Source of the DNA: Deinococcus sp.
GTDB taxonomy: Bacteria > Deinococcota > Deinococci > Deinococcales > Deinococcaceae
Direction of reading: 5' to 3'
NCBI RefSeq assembly: GCF_025362455.1
Contig: NZ_JANYGJ010000133.1
Coordinates: 1 to 53,879 of the forward strand
Length of the DNA stretch: 53,879 nucleotides
A program made the translations under genes and the position numbers. Below, piece by piece: positions 27,523-39,118 of the stretch (positions are counted from its first letter, which is position 1; every line of letters begins with the position of its first letter). Under the pieces are notes generated by a model. It was not told the DNA's origin, ran no database searches, and saw only the letters and a list, made by a program, of their open reading frames with translations.

Positions 27523-27969
27523 TCATGCCCGGATGCGGCTGGGTAATCTGGCGACCTGGCCCCAGAATTTCACCAGCGCCCGGACCATGGCGCTCAGGCC
27601 CGCCAGGTCGCCGGGGCGAATCAGGTAGGCGCTGGCGTAGGCGTGGTAGGCGCCGCGAATCTGGGCTTCGGTGCCCTCGCCGCTGAACATCACCACCGGC
27701 AAACGGCGCAGGCTCAGGTCGGTGCCGGTTTTCAGGCTGCTCAGCCAGGGCAGGCTGGCACGCCCGCTCAGGCTATCGGCCAGCAGCACCAGATTGATGC
27801 GCAGGTCACGGGCCAGCGCGGCGTCGGCCTCGGCGCCCGTGCGGGCCAGGTGCAACTCGACGTCGCCGGGCAGCTCGGCGAAGGCGTGCTCAAGCCGCTC
27901 GATGTCGGCCTCGTCGTCCTGAAGCAGCAGAATGTGCAGCGGCGGGTGGCCCCGCTCCGCGCTGCTCAC
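27523..27969 (-). CDS. Degenerate receiver-domain protein
   Basis: 148-residue single-domain receiver-like protein of the Rcp1 type. The acidic pocket is ILLLQDDEAD, the candidate phospho-acceptor is the Asp in LVLLADSLSG, and Ser in VVMFSGEG replaces the conserved Thr/Ser. The normally invariant Lys of the K-P motif is Arg (YLIRPGDL), so phosphorylation chemistry is probably altered. No output domain. It lies between the antiporter pseudogene and the DrRRA-like regulator on the same strand. It may act by protein binding, or have lost function. No kinase nearby. Confidence 0.78.
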   Translation of the reverse strand: MSSAERGHPPLHILLLQDDEADIERLEHAFAELPGDVELHLARTGAEADAALARDLRINLVLLADSLSGRASLPWLSSLKTGTDLSLRRLPVVMFSGEGTEAQIRGAYHAYASAYLIRPGDLAGLSAMVRALVKFWGQVARLPSRIRA

Positions 27970-28119
27970 ACGGGCCTGAACGGTATTGAGGTGGGGTAAT
28001 CAGTCTTCATCGCCGATGTTCCTTCACTTCAGTGACCTTGATTTCTGAAGTTACGTCCTCAGCATAACCCAGCGCACCCGCCGAGGTGGGAACCAGCGGG
28101 CACGCCTGATGGATGCATC

Positions 28120-28785
28120 TCAGCCGCGCAGGGCGTACCCGACGCCGCGCACGGTGCGCAGCAGGCCGTAGCCGTCGAGGTCGCGCAGCTTGGCGCGCAG
28201 GTTGGCCATATGCACGTCCACGACGTTGCTGCCGTCGGGCAATCTTCCCTGCCAGATGTCCTGGCCGATCTCCTGGCGCGAGTAGACCCGGCCCGGCTGG
28301 CGAATCAGCAGCGCCAGGATGTCGAATTCCTTGGGCGAGAGCCGCAGCTCCTCGCTCTTGTAGCGCACCAGGCGTTTTTGCGGATCGAGTTCCAGGTCGC
28401 CCAGGGTCAGGCTCTCGGAACCGCGCTGCCGGAGCTGCACCTTGATACGGGCCAGCAGCTCGTCGGGGTGAAAGGGCTTGATGACGTAATCGTCGGCGCC
28501 CAGCCCCAGCAGCCGCACGCGCTCCTCGATGGTGTCGCGGGCGGTCAGCACGATCACCGGCACGGTGCTGTTTTTGCGCAGCCGCTGCACCACGTCGCCG
28601 CCGTCGAAGTCCGGCAGGCCCAGGTCGAGCAAGATGAGGTCGGGGTGTTCCTCGCGGGCCTTGATCAACCCCGTCATCGCCGTATCGGCGTGGTCAATGT
28701 CAAAGCCAGCGTCAGACAGGTCAAGCCGCAGGACGTTGGCGATGTCCAGATCATCTTCGATCACAAGGATGCGTTGGCGGGTCAT
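28120..28785 (-). CDS. drRRA: OmpR-family response regulator, DrRRA-like
   Basis: 221-residue response regulator, probably the orthologue of D. radiodurans DrRRA (DR_2418), a regulator needed for radiation resistance. The assignment rests on the divergent RNase J gene, which has the same neighbour in D. radiodurans from memory. Receiver: IEDDLDI, Asp54 (LILLDLGLPDFDG), Thr in VLTARDT and Lys in YVIKPFHPDEL. The winged-helix domain shares RLSPKEFDILALLIRQPGRVYSRQEI with the regulator at 25687. Start at 28785: TACAAT lies 6 bases upstream, indicating a leaderless mRNA, and the longer frame upstream is not protein-like. Confidence 0.85.
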   Translation of the reverse strand: MTRQRILVIEDDLDIANVLRLDLSDAGFDIDHADTAMTGLIKAREEHPDLILLDLGLPDFDGGDVVQRLRKNSTVPVIVLTARDTIEERVRLLGLGADDYVIKPFHPDELLARIKVQLRQRGSESLTLGDLELDPQKRLVRYKSEELRLSPKEFDILALLIRQPGRVYSRQEIGQDIWQGRLPDGSNVVDVHMANLRAKLRDLDGYGLLRTVRGVGYALRG

Positions 28786-28791
28786 GGGCTC

Positions 28792-28820
28792 ATTGTAAAC
28801 GATGGTGCCGGAATCCTTAA
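28792..28820 (-). promoter_or_regulatory. Leaderless promoter of the DrRRA-like gene
   Basis: Minus-strand -10 TACAAT (28792-28797), 6 bases before the ATG, with TTAAGG 17 bases upstream as a possible -35. Confidence 0.6.
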
Positions 28821-29096
28821 GTGTTCTCACGGCGAGGTCGGCCACAACGCAGCGTCTGGCACCCTGAGCCACGGTCTTATGAAACCCACTGTCCGGTATG
28901 GCCGCACACCGGGCCACCCGGCGCCACCTGCCTGAATGGGGGAAGCGTCGGCGCTGGGAGCGTGCATTCATGTTAGGCTGAGCGCACTGCATCTGCGGAT
29001 GTCTTTTATTGATTGGACCTGATTGCCCCCAAGTATCACCGACAATTCCGCACCCCACCCCAGCCTGCCCACCGGGCCGGTCACAAGGAACACCAC

Positions 29097-29153
29097 ATGG
29101 ACGAGGAAACCCGGATGGACAAGGAAACCCAGATGGACGAGGAAACATTGTGA
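29097..29153 (+). CDS. Leader ORF of 18 codons built from a 6-residue repeat, overlapping rnj start
   Basis: ATG at 29097 with AAGGA at 29084-29088. It encodes MDEETRMDKETQMDEETL and stops at TGA 29151-29153, overlapping the rnj GTG (29150-29152) in GTGA. It is made of three 18-base tandem units, each carrying AGGAAAC. It could couple ribosomes into rnj, or simply reflect local repeat expansion. Translation is inferred. Confidence 0.4.
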   Translation: MDEETRMDKETQMDEETL

Positions 29154-30805
29154 ACAAACAGACCCCCTCCCAGGACGCGCTGGAAGTCATTCCGCTCGGC
29201 GGCATGGGCGAGATCGGCAAGAACATGTTCGCCTACCGCTACAACGACGAGATTCTGCTGGTCGATGGCGGTCTGGCCTTCCCAGAGTCGCACCAGCTCG
29301 GCATCGACCTGATTATTCCCAAAATCGACTACCTTCAGGAGAACGCCGGGCTGATCAAAGGCTGGTTGCTGACCCACGGCCACGAGGACCACATCGGCTC
29401 GCTGCCCTACATCATGCCCAGGCTGCCCACCGTGCCGATGTACGGCGGACGCCTGACGCTGGGACTGCTGCGCGAGAAGCTCAGCGAATTCGGCATCAAG
29501 GAGGGCGACACCGATCTGCACGAGGTCGAACTCGACGCCCAGGTGCGCATCGGCAAGCATTTCATCGTGGATTTTTTCCGGATCACCCACTCGATTCCCG
29601 ACAACATGGGTTACGTGCTCACGACCCCGGTAGGCAAGGTCGTGCATACCGGCGACTTCAAGATCGACCGGACGCCCACCGACGGCAACCTCAGCCAGCT
29701 CGACCGCATCGAGAAGGCGGGCGACGACGGCGTGTTGCTGCTGATTTCCGACAGCACCAACGCCGAGCGCCCCGGCTGGTCGGTCAGCGAGGCCGAGGTG
29801 GCGGTCAACCTCGAAGAACTGATCAAGGCGGCGCGGGGCCGGGTCTTCATCACCACCTTCGCCTCGCAGACGCACCGGGTCCAGAACATCATCCGCAGCG
29901 CCGAGAAGCTGGGGCGGCGGGTCATCATGGAAGGCCGCAGCATGCTCAAGTACGCCCAGGTGGCCCAGGAACTCGGCTACATGGAGTTCAAGGACCCGCT
30001 GGTGACCAACGACGAGGTCGGCGACCTGCAAGACTCGCAGGTGCTGTACATGTGTACCGGTTCGCAGGGCCAGCCGATGAGCGTCCTCAGCCGCCTGGCC
30101 TTCGGCAACCACGCCAAGATCGCCCTCAAACGCGGCGACACGGTGATCTTGTCGAGCAGCCCGATTCCCGGCAACGAGGAGGCGGTTAACACCGTCATCA
30201 ACCGCCTGTACGAGATCGGTGTGGAGGTGCTGTATCCGCCGACCTACAAGGTCCACGCCTCCGGGCACGGCAGCCGTGAGGAGCAACTGGTCATTTTGAA
30301 TCTGGCCCGGCCCAAGTACTTTCTGCCCTGGCACGGCGAGCCCCGGCACCAGATTAACCACGCCCGATTGGCCCAGACCGCCACCCGCCCGCCGCAGCGC
30401 ACCCTGGTGGCCAAGAACGGCGACATCGTGAAGCTGACCCCCGACGACTTCAAGGTGGTCGGCACCGTTCCGGCGGGCGCTGTGTATGTCGATGGGCTGG
30501 GCGTGGGCGACATCAGCGACGACGTCATCATGGACCGCATGAGTATGAGCCAGGAGGGCGTGCTGATCATCACGGCGGTGCTGCACCCGACCCCGCACAT
30601 CGAACTGGTCTCGCGCGGCTTTGTGCGCAGCAACCGCGAGCTGGAAAACCAGATTCGCAAGGTAGCCCTCGAAGCCGTCGAGAACGGTATGCGCGAGAAA
30701 AAACGCCTGGAAGACATTCGCGACGACATGTACGGCGCGGTGCGCCGCTTCGTGCGCAAGGTCACGGGCCGCAACCCGGTGCTGATTCCGCTGCTGGTGG
30801 ACTGA
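29150..30805 (+). CDS. rnj: Ribonuclease J
   Basis: 551-residue cytosolic metallo-beta-lactamase/beta-CASP ribonuclease with 5'-3' exonuclease and endonuclease activity, central to mRNA turnover and rRNA maturation. Metal motif LLTHGHEDHIGS, further ligands in VHTGDFKID and SDSTNAERPG, beta-CASP motifs VFITTFASQTHRVQNI and CTGSQGQPMSVL, and a C-terminal HASGHGSREE and PWHGE region. The GTG at 29150 is chosen because homologues begin with a short tail before LEVIPLGGMGEIGKN, and AGGAAAC sits just upstream. The same frame is open to 29009 through repeats. Divergent from the DrRRA-like gene. Strong terminator at 30964. Confidence 0.96.
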   Translation: MNKQTPSQDALEVIPLGGMGEIGKNMFAYRYNDEILLVDGGLAFPESHQLGIDLIIPKIDYLQENAGLIKGWLLTHGHEDHIGSLPYIMPRLPTVPMYGGRLTLGLLREKLSEFGIKEGDTDLHEVELDAQVRIGKHFIVDFFRITHSIPDNMGYVLTTPVGKVVHTGDFKIDRTPTDGNLSQLDRIEKAGDDGVLLLISDSTNAERPGWSVSEAEVAVNLEELIKAARGRVFITTFASQTHRVQNIIRSAEKLGRRVIMEGRSMLKYAQVAQELGYMEFKDPLVTNDEVGDLQDSQVLYMCTGSQGQPMSVLSRLAFGNHAKIALKRGDTVILSSSPIPGNEEAVNTVINRLYEIGVEVLYPPTYKVHASGHGSREEQLVILNLARPKYFLPWHGEPRHQINHARLAQTATRPPQRTLVAKNGDIVKLTPDDFKVVGTVPAGAVYVDGLGVGDISDDVIMDRMSMSQEGVLIITAVLHPTPHIELVSRGFVRSNRELENQIRKVALEAVENGMREKKRLEDIRDDMYGAVRRFVRKVTGRNPVLIPLLVD

Positions 30806-30845
30806 AGGTCGGAACGAGTGCCGTGCCTGGAGCGGGAACGCCGCA

Positions 30846-30911
30846 CGGTCGCCCCCTCACCCTTCCGCCGCGTTGCGGCTCCCTCCCTCTCCCGCAGGGG
30901 GCGAGGGATCA
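30846..30911 (+). repeat. Dispersed GC-rich repeat, copy 2
   Basis: Shares both ends (cggtcgccccctc and ccctctcccgca-ggggcgaggg) with the reverse complement of 8620-8680; the middles differ. Confidence 0.55.
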
Positions 30912-30963
30912 ACGGCGAGTGGCCTAAACTCATTTCAATCTCGTGTGAACAGGTGAATCTCGA

Positions 30964-30996
30964 ACCGCCCCGTAAGTGCCACGGGGCGGTTTTTTG
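30964..30996 (+). terminator. Intrinsic terminator after rnj
   Basis: ACCGCCCCGT (30964-30973) pairs perfectly with ACGGGGCGGT (30981-30990) and is followed by TTTTT. Confidence 0.92.
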
Positions 30997-31002
30997 CTGC
31001 GC

Positions 31003-31824
31003 TTAGGCTGAGGCGTAGATCGGCGTCAACTCCTCCAGCACCAGGCCCAGGGCCAGGTCGCCCGTCCGCTGCGCCTCGGTATCGCCCCAGGCGTCGAGCG
31101 TTATCCGTTCGGCGCCCACCTCAGCCAGCGCCTGACATACCGAGAGCAGCAGCGCCCGCCGGAGCCCGGAGCCGCGCAACTCCAGCCGCACGCCGGGGGC
31201 ACCGAGGCTGGCTGTCTCCCCGTTCAGCCAGGCCCGACACAGGCCCGCTGGCGCACCGGCGGCGTCATAAGCCAACCGTCCCAGCCGGTCATCGGAGCCG
31301 CCCACATTCGGCTGGAGCGATTCAGGCGTGATGTGGGTGTGCCCGATCAGGTCGGAGTAGGTCTGCTGGGCCGCTCGCCGGTCGGCGAGGTCGCTCACTT
31401 CGGTCAGCGGCACAATGCTGAAGCCGTCTGGTACGTCGGGCAACATAGTAGGCAGGGAGCCGGTCAGGCGGGTGTAGGCGCTCATGACGTGCAGGCCCGC
31501 CGCCGCCAGCGTTTCAGCCGGAAACAGGTGCGCCTCGGCGTAGGCGTACAGTTGAGGCTGAGCCGCCCGCGCCGCCCACAGCAGGGCCAGGGCCGCGTCC
31601 CGCCGCTGCTCGCCCGCAAAGACCCCACCCAGGATCTCCGCACCGTGAGCAGGCGAGGGCCGCAGCCCCAGCACGCCCAGAATGTCTCCGGCGACGTTAT
31701 GCACCTGCCAGGCAGCGCTGAGCTGATTCACCGATCCGGCGAAATCGGCTTCACTGCTGCCGTACAGACGGGCAAACACCGGCAAGGTCATCGTGGGCAC
31801 CGCCGAAAGGACGCTCAGGGTCAT
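31003..31824 (-). CDS. GNAT-like acetyltransferase (probable)
   Basis: 273-residue soluble protein. The N-terminal half (GDILGVLGLRPSPAHGAEILGGVFAGEQRRDAALALLWAARA) and C-terminal half (LRLELRGSGLRRALLLSVCQALAEVGAERITLDAWGD, with a Gly-Ser-Gly loop in the acetyl-CoA position) suggest two GNAT-type halves. The first half lacks a clear canonical motif, so the family call is moderate. Start at 31824 is supported by TATACT 5 bases upstream; the longer upstream frame overlaps the divergent SGNH gene and is rejected. Substrate unknown. Confidence 0.65.
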   Translation of the reverse strand: MTLSVLSAVPTMTLPVFARLYGSSEADFAGSVNQLSAAWQVHNVAGDILGVLGLRPSPAHGAEILGGVFAGEQRRDAALALLWAARAAQPQLYAYAEAHLFPAETLAAAGLHVMSAYTRLTGSLPTMLPDVPDGFSIVPLTEVSDLADRRAAQQTYSDLIGHTHITPESLQPNVGGSDDRLGRLAYDAAGAPAGLCRAWLNGETASLGAPGVRLELRGSGLRRALLLSVCQALAEVGAERITLDAWGDTEAQRTGDLALGLVLEELTPIYASA

Positions 31825-31829
31825 ACCGG

Positions 31830-31835
31830 AGTATA
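31830..31835 (-). promoter_or_regulatory. Leaderless -10 box TATACT
   Basis: Minus strand, 5 bases from the ATG at 31824. Confidence 0.55.
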
Positions 31836-31989
31836 AATGGCGGCCACAGAGCAGGCGCGGTGCGTCGGATAGAACTGAAGTAGCTGCCTGCGGCGTTCGC
31901 TCACATCGTTCGGCCTCTCGGTGCCACCGTGACACCGACTGGCAGATCCCAGCGCCGTACTGTTCGCCGCCGATGGTCCACAATCGCGT

Positions 31990-32628
31990 ATGCATCCCTT
32001 CAGCACCGGCCAGAAACTGATCTTCATCGGCGACAGCATCACCGACGCGGGCCGCACCGACGGGGTGGGCGAGTACGGCGGCGAACACTACGGCGACGGC
32101 TACGTGGCGCGGGTGCGTGAGCTGCTGCTGGCCCGTGCTCCACAGACGCCACTCCATATTCTCAACCGGGGCGTCGGCGGCGATACGGTGCGCCACCTGG
32201 CCGCCCGCTGGCAACGTGACGTGCTCGACCAGCGCCCCGACTGGCTGAGCGTCAAGATCGGGGTTAACGATGTTTGGCGCAGTTTTAATGGGCCGTCCAG
32301 AGACGCGGTGTCGCCACCTGAGTACACCCGGACGCTGCGGACCCTGCTCGGTCAGGCTGCCGCCCAGGGTACCCGCCTGGTGCTGGTCACGCCCTTTCTG
32401 ATCGAAGCCAACCGGGCCGAGGCGATGCGGGTCGCCGTCGAGGAACGCGCCGCCAGCGTGGCTGAGTTGGCGCGGGAATTTTCGGCCCCGCTGGTGGCGC
32501 TTCAGCCCGCCTTCGACGCCGCCTGTCAGGCCGATGAGCCGCTGCTGTGGTCGCCTGACCGGGTACATCCCTCCGGCCCCGGCCACATGCTGATCGCGCT
32601 GGAGTGGCTGCGGGCGCTGGGGCTGTAG
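31990..32628 (+). CDS. SGNH/GDSL-family hydrolase
   Basis: 212-residue cytosolic esterase or lipase-like enzyme. Block I is FIGDSITDAGR with the nucleophile Ser, block II is LNRGVGGDTVRHL, block III is KIGVNDVWRSF with the oxyanion Asn, and block V is SPDRVHPSGPGHM with the catalytic Asp and His. All four blocks are intact. No signal peptide. It resembles the GDSL acyl-esterase group acting on small acylated sugars or lipids, but the substrate cannot be told. CACAAT lies 5 bases before the ATG. It is divergent from the GNAT-like gene at 31824. Confidence 0.93.
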   Translation: MHPFSTGQKLIFIGDSITDAGRTDGVGEYGGEHYGDGYVARVRELLLARAPQTPLHILNRGVGGDTVRHLAARWQRDVLDQRPDWLSVKIGVNDVWRSFNGPSRDAVSPPEYTRTLRTLLGQAAAQGTRLVLVTPFLIEANRAEAMRVAVEERAASVAELAREFSAPLVALQPAFDAACQADEPLLWSPDRVHPSGPGHMLIALEWLRALGL

Positions 32629-32724
32629 GAGGCTGGGGCTGTAGGAGTAGGTGTGCGGCGCCCCACAGCCGCTGGGTAAGGCGAAGTCACGTCACCAGCC
32701 CTGAGCGCGTGAAATACTCTGCTC

Positions 32725-34104
32725 ATGTCTCGCTCCCTGACCGTGCTGCTGACGCTGACGCTGCTGGCGGCTCCCGCCCTGGCCCAGACTGTACTGGCCC
32801 AGCCTGTACTGGCCCAAAACGTGCTGGCCCAGACCGGCATTCCGGCCACGCCTCTCCCCTCCCCTACCAGCCCGGAGAGGCCCGCCGTACCGGCGCCGCT
32901 GCCTCTGGACACTCCACCGGTTAACGGTGAGCCCGCAGTGCCAAGCGAACCGGAGGCCCCCGTTCCGGTCAAACCGGTGGCACCAGGCAGGCCCGCCGCG
33001 CTCCCAACCCAACCGCTCCCGGCTCAACCGCTGACCCTCAGCTTCGAGGCCCGCCTGCCCGCCGTCGTCGCTGGAAAAAAGACCACCATCGCCTACCGCG
33101 ACACGCTGCTGATTACCGCCGAGCGCATGGCCAGCGTCCGGCAGCAGGGCAAGATCACCGCCAGCCTCGACGCCGACCTGAAAGCCTTCCTGGCCCGCCT
33201 GAGCGCCCCGGCCCAGGGCGCCCGCTTCGAGGTGCAGCCGGATGGGCAGTGGGCGCTGGTGCAGCACGACGGCTTCACCGTGGACGCGGACGCCGCCCGC
33301 AGAGCGCTCAAGGCGGTCATCGCCGACCCGACGACGAGCACCATCACCCTCCAGCCCACCGCCGCCTACGCCCCAAAACGAACGTTGGATTACTTTGTTT
33401 CACGTGGAATCACCGCCTTCCTGGCCGCCGGGCAGACCGGCTACGACGGCTCCAGCCCGGCCCGCATCACCAACATCCACGTCGGCACCCGCGCCTTTCA
33501 GGACCGGCTGTTCGAGGGCAAGGCGTTTTCCTTCAACCAGGTTCTGGGACCGATCAACGCTCGCGCGGGCTTCGTGCCGGGCCTGGTGATCGCGGGTGAG
33601 CGCACCGCGTCGGGCCTGGGCGGCGGCATCTGCCAGGTCAGCACCACCGTCTTCCGGGCACTCTACGGCGCCGGGCTGACCATCACCGAGCGGCGCAATC
33701 ACAGCTACCAGGTCTACTACTACGACCCGCAGGGCCTGGACGCCACCGTCTACCAGCCGAGTCAGGACCTGAAATTCGCCAACGATACCGGCGGCGCCCT
33801 GTGGTTTCAGTCCGACTGGGACGACGCCGAGAAGCTGCTGGTGGTGCGCGTCTTCGGCAAGGCCCGCGACTTTGAAGTGCAGGTGAAGGAGCCGAACGTG
33901 CTCAGCACCTCGCCCTCACCGCCCGACAAGCTGCTGCCAGACCGGACCCTCAAGCGGGGCGAGCGCAAGCAGGTCGACTGGGCCGCCCAGGGTGCCCAGA
34001 TCGAGGTCGAGCGGCTGTTCGTGCGTGGCGGCCAGGTGTTCAAAAAGGATGTACTGAGGAGCCGTTACAAGCCCTGGCCAAACATCTTCGTGGTCGGTAA
34101 GTAA
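32725..34104 (+). CDS. VanW-family protein, exported
   Basis: 459-residue exported protein with a C-terminal VanW domain. Signal peptide MSRSLTVLLTLTLLAAPALA, then a 5-residue repeat (QTVLAQPVLAQNVLAQT) coded by 15-base repeats at 32784-32832, and a Pro-rich linker. The middle (AERMASVRQQGKITASLDADLKAFLARL) is a helix-rich peptidoglycan-binding-like part. The VanW core has ARAGFVPGLVIAGERTASGLGGGICQVSTTVFRALYGAGLTITERRNHSYQVYYYDPQGLDATVYQP. The domain is found near vancomycin-resistance genes but its biochemical function is not known. A degenerate parS-like site lies at 33396. Tandem repeats follow the stop. Confidence 0.92.
   Translation: MSRSLTVLLTLTLLAAPALAQTVLAQPVLAQNVLAQTGIPATPLPSPTSPERPAVPAPLPLDTPPVNGEPAVPSEPEAPVPVKPVAPGRPAALPTQPLPAQPLTLSFEARLPAVVAGKKTTIAYRDTLLITAERMASVRQQGKITASLDADLKAFLARLSAPAQGARFEVQPDGQWALVQHDGFTVDADAARRALKAVIADPTTSTITLQPTAAYAPKRTLDYFVSRGITAFLAAGQTGYDGSSPARITNIHVGTRAFQDRLFEGKAFSFNQVLGPINARAGFVPGLVIAGERTASGLGGGICQVSTTVFRALYGAGLTITERRNHSYQVYYYDPQGLDATVYQPSQDLKFANDTGGALWFQSDWDDAEKLLVVRVFGKARDFEVQVKEPNVLSTSPSPPDKLLPDRTLKRGERKQVDWAAQGAQIEVERLFVRGGQVFKKDVLRSRYKPWPNIFVVGK
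33396..33411. promoter_or_regulatory. Weak parS-like site inside the VanW gene
   Basis: TGTTTCACGTGGAATC matches the parS consensus TGTTNCACGTGAAACA at 13 of 16 positions. It is about 2.6 kb from the main cluster; it may be chance. Confidence 0.25.
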
Positions 34105-34176
34105 CGGCTGGTCGGTAGGTAACGGCTGGTCGGCAGGTGACCGGCGCTGAACGAAGCGTGGCCCCGGTCTGTACCT

Positions 34177-35758
<1,582 letters not shown>

Positions 35759-35878
35759 GCGGTCTGCTTGCACGCCGTCAACTTGCACGCCGTCAATTTG
35801 CATGGTACCTGCTTCATGGTTGCTGCTCGTGTCGCGTCTGCATGCTGGTATCCTTGTGTTCGAGCTGCCGAGTAGCCC

Positions 35879-36601
35879 TCAGCATAACGGTTGGCGGCCC
35901 GGTACACCCGCACGCCGGGGATACTGGGCAGGCGTGGGGCCGACCTTGCGCATCAGCACCAGGCTGCGTGGGGCACCCAGCAGCGGTAATTCGAAGTGTT
36001 CCACGTGAAACAACTCGGCGCCCAGCAGCGCGGCGGCGCGCGTGCCTGACGCCAGTTCCTCCTCGCCGAGCTGGCCTTTCTGGGCGATCAGCAGCCCACC
36101 GATCTCCAGCAGCGGCAAACCCAACTCGGCCAGCACCGGCAGGGCGGCCACGGCCCTGAGCACCACCCGTTCGTAGCGCTCGCGGTGCTGCGGCTGCTGC
36201 CCCAGCATCTCAGCCCGGCTGGCGAGCGCGGTCACGTTGCCCAGCTTCAGCGCCGCTGCGGTCCGGGTCACGAAATCGGTCTTTTTGCGGGTGGCGTCCA
36301 CCGCCAGAAACTGAAGGTCCGGCAGAGTGATGGCCAGTGGGAAGGTGGGAAACCCCGCGCCAGTGCCCAGGTCCACCACCCGCATCCCGCCTTGCAGCCA
36401 GCCGCCCCGGTTACAGCTCAGCGAATCGATAAAATGCTTGAGGATGATGTCGCGCTCACCTGTCAGCGAGGTGAGGTTCATCCCGGCGTTACCTGCCAGC
36501 AGCGCGGCCTGGAGCTGAGCGAAGGTCCGCAGGTGCGGCGTCAGGTCCAGTTGCAGCGCCCGACCGCCCGCCAGCAGCAGCGCCTCGCCTTCAGGCGTCA
36601 T
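35879..36601 (-). CDS. rsmG: 16S rRNA (guanine-527-N7)-methyltransferase RsmG
   Basis: 240-residue SAM-dependent methyltransferase acting on the 16S rRNA 530 loop. MNLTSLTGERDIILKHFIDSL and the SAM motif VVDLGTGAGFPTFPLAI are conserved, as are RKKTDFV and RAVAALPVL. Its 3' part encodes LFHVEHFELP, where the codons form a perfect parS site (35997-36012). The gene sits between mnmG and parA in the classical order. Upstream (36620-36673) three 18-base units are repeated. The Met at 36601 has no clear Shine-Dalgarno. Confidence 0.96.
   Translation of the reverse strand: MTPEGEALLLAGGRALQLDLTPHLRTFAQLQAALLAGNAGMNLTSLTGERDIILKHFIDSLSCNRGGWLQGGMRVVDLGTGAGFPTFPLAITLPDLQFLAVDATRKKTDFVTRTAAALKLGNVTALASRAEMLGQQPQHRERYERVVLRAVAALPVLAELGLPLLEIGGLLIAQKGQLGEEELASGTRAAALLGAELFHVEHFELPLLGAPRSLVLMRKVGPTPAQYPRRAGVPGRQPLC
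35997..36012. promoter_or_regulatory. parS site 1 (perfect), inside rsmG
   Basis: TGTTCCACGTGAAACA matches the bacterial parS consensus TGTTNCACGTGAAACA at all 16 positions; in rsmG it encodes the FHVEHF stretch. Confidence 0.93.
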
Positions 36602-36619
36602 CTTGAGTTCCCGTCTTCA

Positions 36620-36673
36620 CATTGACCTCAGTTCCTGCATTGACCACAGTTCCCGCATTGACCACAGTTCCTG
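36620..36673. repeat. 18-bp tandem repeat upstream of rsmG, 3 units
   Basis: Units of the type attgaccacagttcctgc. On the minus strand an open frame reads GTVVNAGTVVNAGTEVN, but the frame stays unsupported by any homology-like sequence. The gap 36602-37138 holds this repeat and one parS-like site, and otherwise no gene. Confidence 0.75.
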
Positions 36674-36704
36674 CGGGGCCAGGGCGGCCCCGTCGATGAC
36701 CCAT

Positions 36705-36720
36705 AGTTTCACGTGAAACA
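36705..36720. promoter_or_regulatory. parS-like site 2, rsmG-mnmG intergenic
   Basis: AGTTTCACGTGAAACA, one mismatch at position 1 from TGTTNCACGTGAAACA. Confidence 0.85.
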
Positions 36721-37138
36721 GCAGCGGTGTCAAATCGGGTAGGGAGAGGCGCACCACCAGTGAACACTCGCCTCACGAAGCGTTATTCTTCCCACGGCGG
36801 GCAGGCAGCGAAGCCGGACGGAAACGCAAGCAAGCGGCCTCACCAGGTCGCCCACCCATTCACGCGCCGCCATGCCCAGTGCAGGCGCTGTCCTGACCCG
36901 CACGGCGCTGTGCTCAAGCCAGCGCCTGGACCTTCGCATCGGGCAGGAGAGTGCGAGTTGGCCTTGAACACACCGCAGGGAAGGGCGGTGGCCGTGGTCA
37001 GCGCAGTCGGTCCACCAACCGGCCACCGAGTGACCCAGATTCAGGCTTCACGGATCAGGAGGCCGTCCAGAAACGGGTGTCCAGAACAGGGCGTGGCAGA
37101 CCTCTCACGCCGGAATCCTACCGTTCCAGGTCTCCCCA

Positions 37139-39004
<1,866 letters not shown>

Positions 39005-39010
39005 CCGGTC

Positions 39011-39016
39011 AGTCTA
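39011..39016 (-). promoter_or_regulatory. Leaderless -10 box TAGACT before mnmG
   Basis: Minus strand, 6 bases from the ATG at 39004; no Shine-Dalgarno. Confidence 0.6.
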
Positions 39017-39063
39017 GCGGGTGGGGAAGGGCTGCGGGGTGCCGGGCACGACAGTCGGCCAGA

Positions 39064-39093
39064 AAACGAAAAACGCCGTGCTGGACGGCGTTT
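39064..39093 (-). terminator. Terminator after the metallophosphoesterase gene
   Basis: AAACGCCGT and ACGGCGTTT (39071-39079, 39085-39093), followed on the minus strand by TTTTTCGTTTTC. Confidence 0.88.
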
Positions 39094-39118
39094 CAGCACC
39101 AGATCGGCGTGGTTCAGC

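Noticed and set aside
28786..29226. Upstream extension of the DrRRA-like frame to 29226
   Set aside because: The extension is not protein-like, overlaps the rnj leader and start, and lies before a leaderless -10 box at the correct ATG.
31825..32586. Long minus-strand frame continuing upstream of the GNAT-like gene
   Set aside because: It is the complement of the SGNH hydrolase, and a leaderless box supports the start at 31824.
36602..37138. Replication origin between rsmG and mnmG
   Set aside because: The gap has a parS-like site but no DnaA box (TTATCCACA type) cluster and no AT-rich unwinding region.
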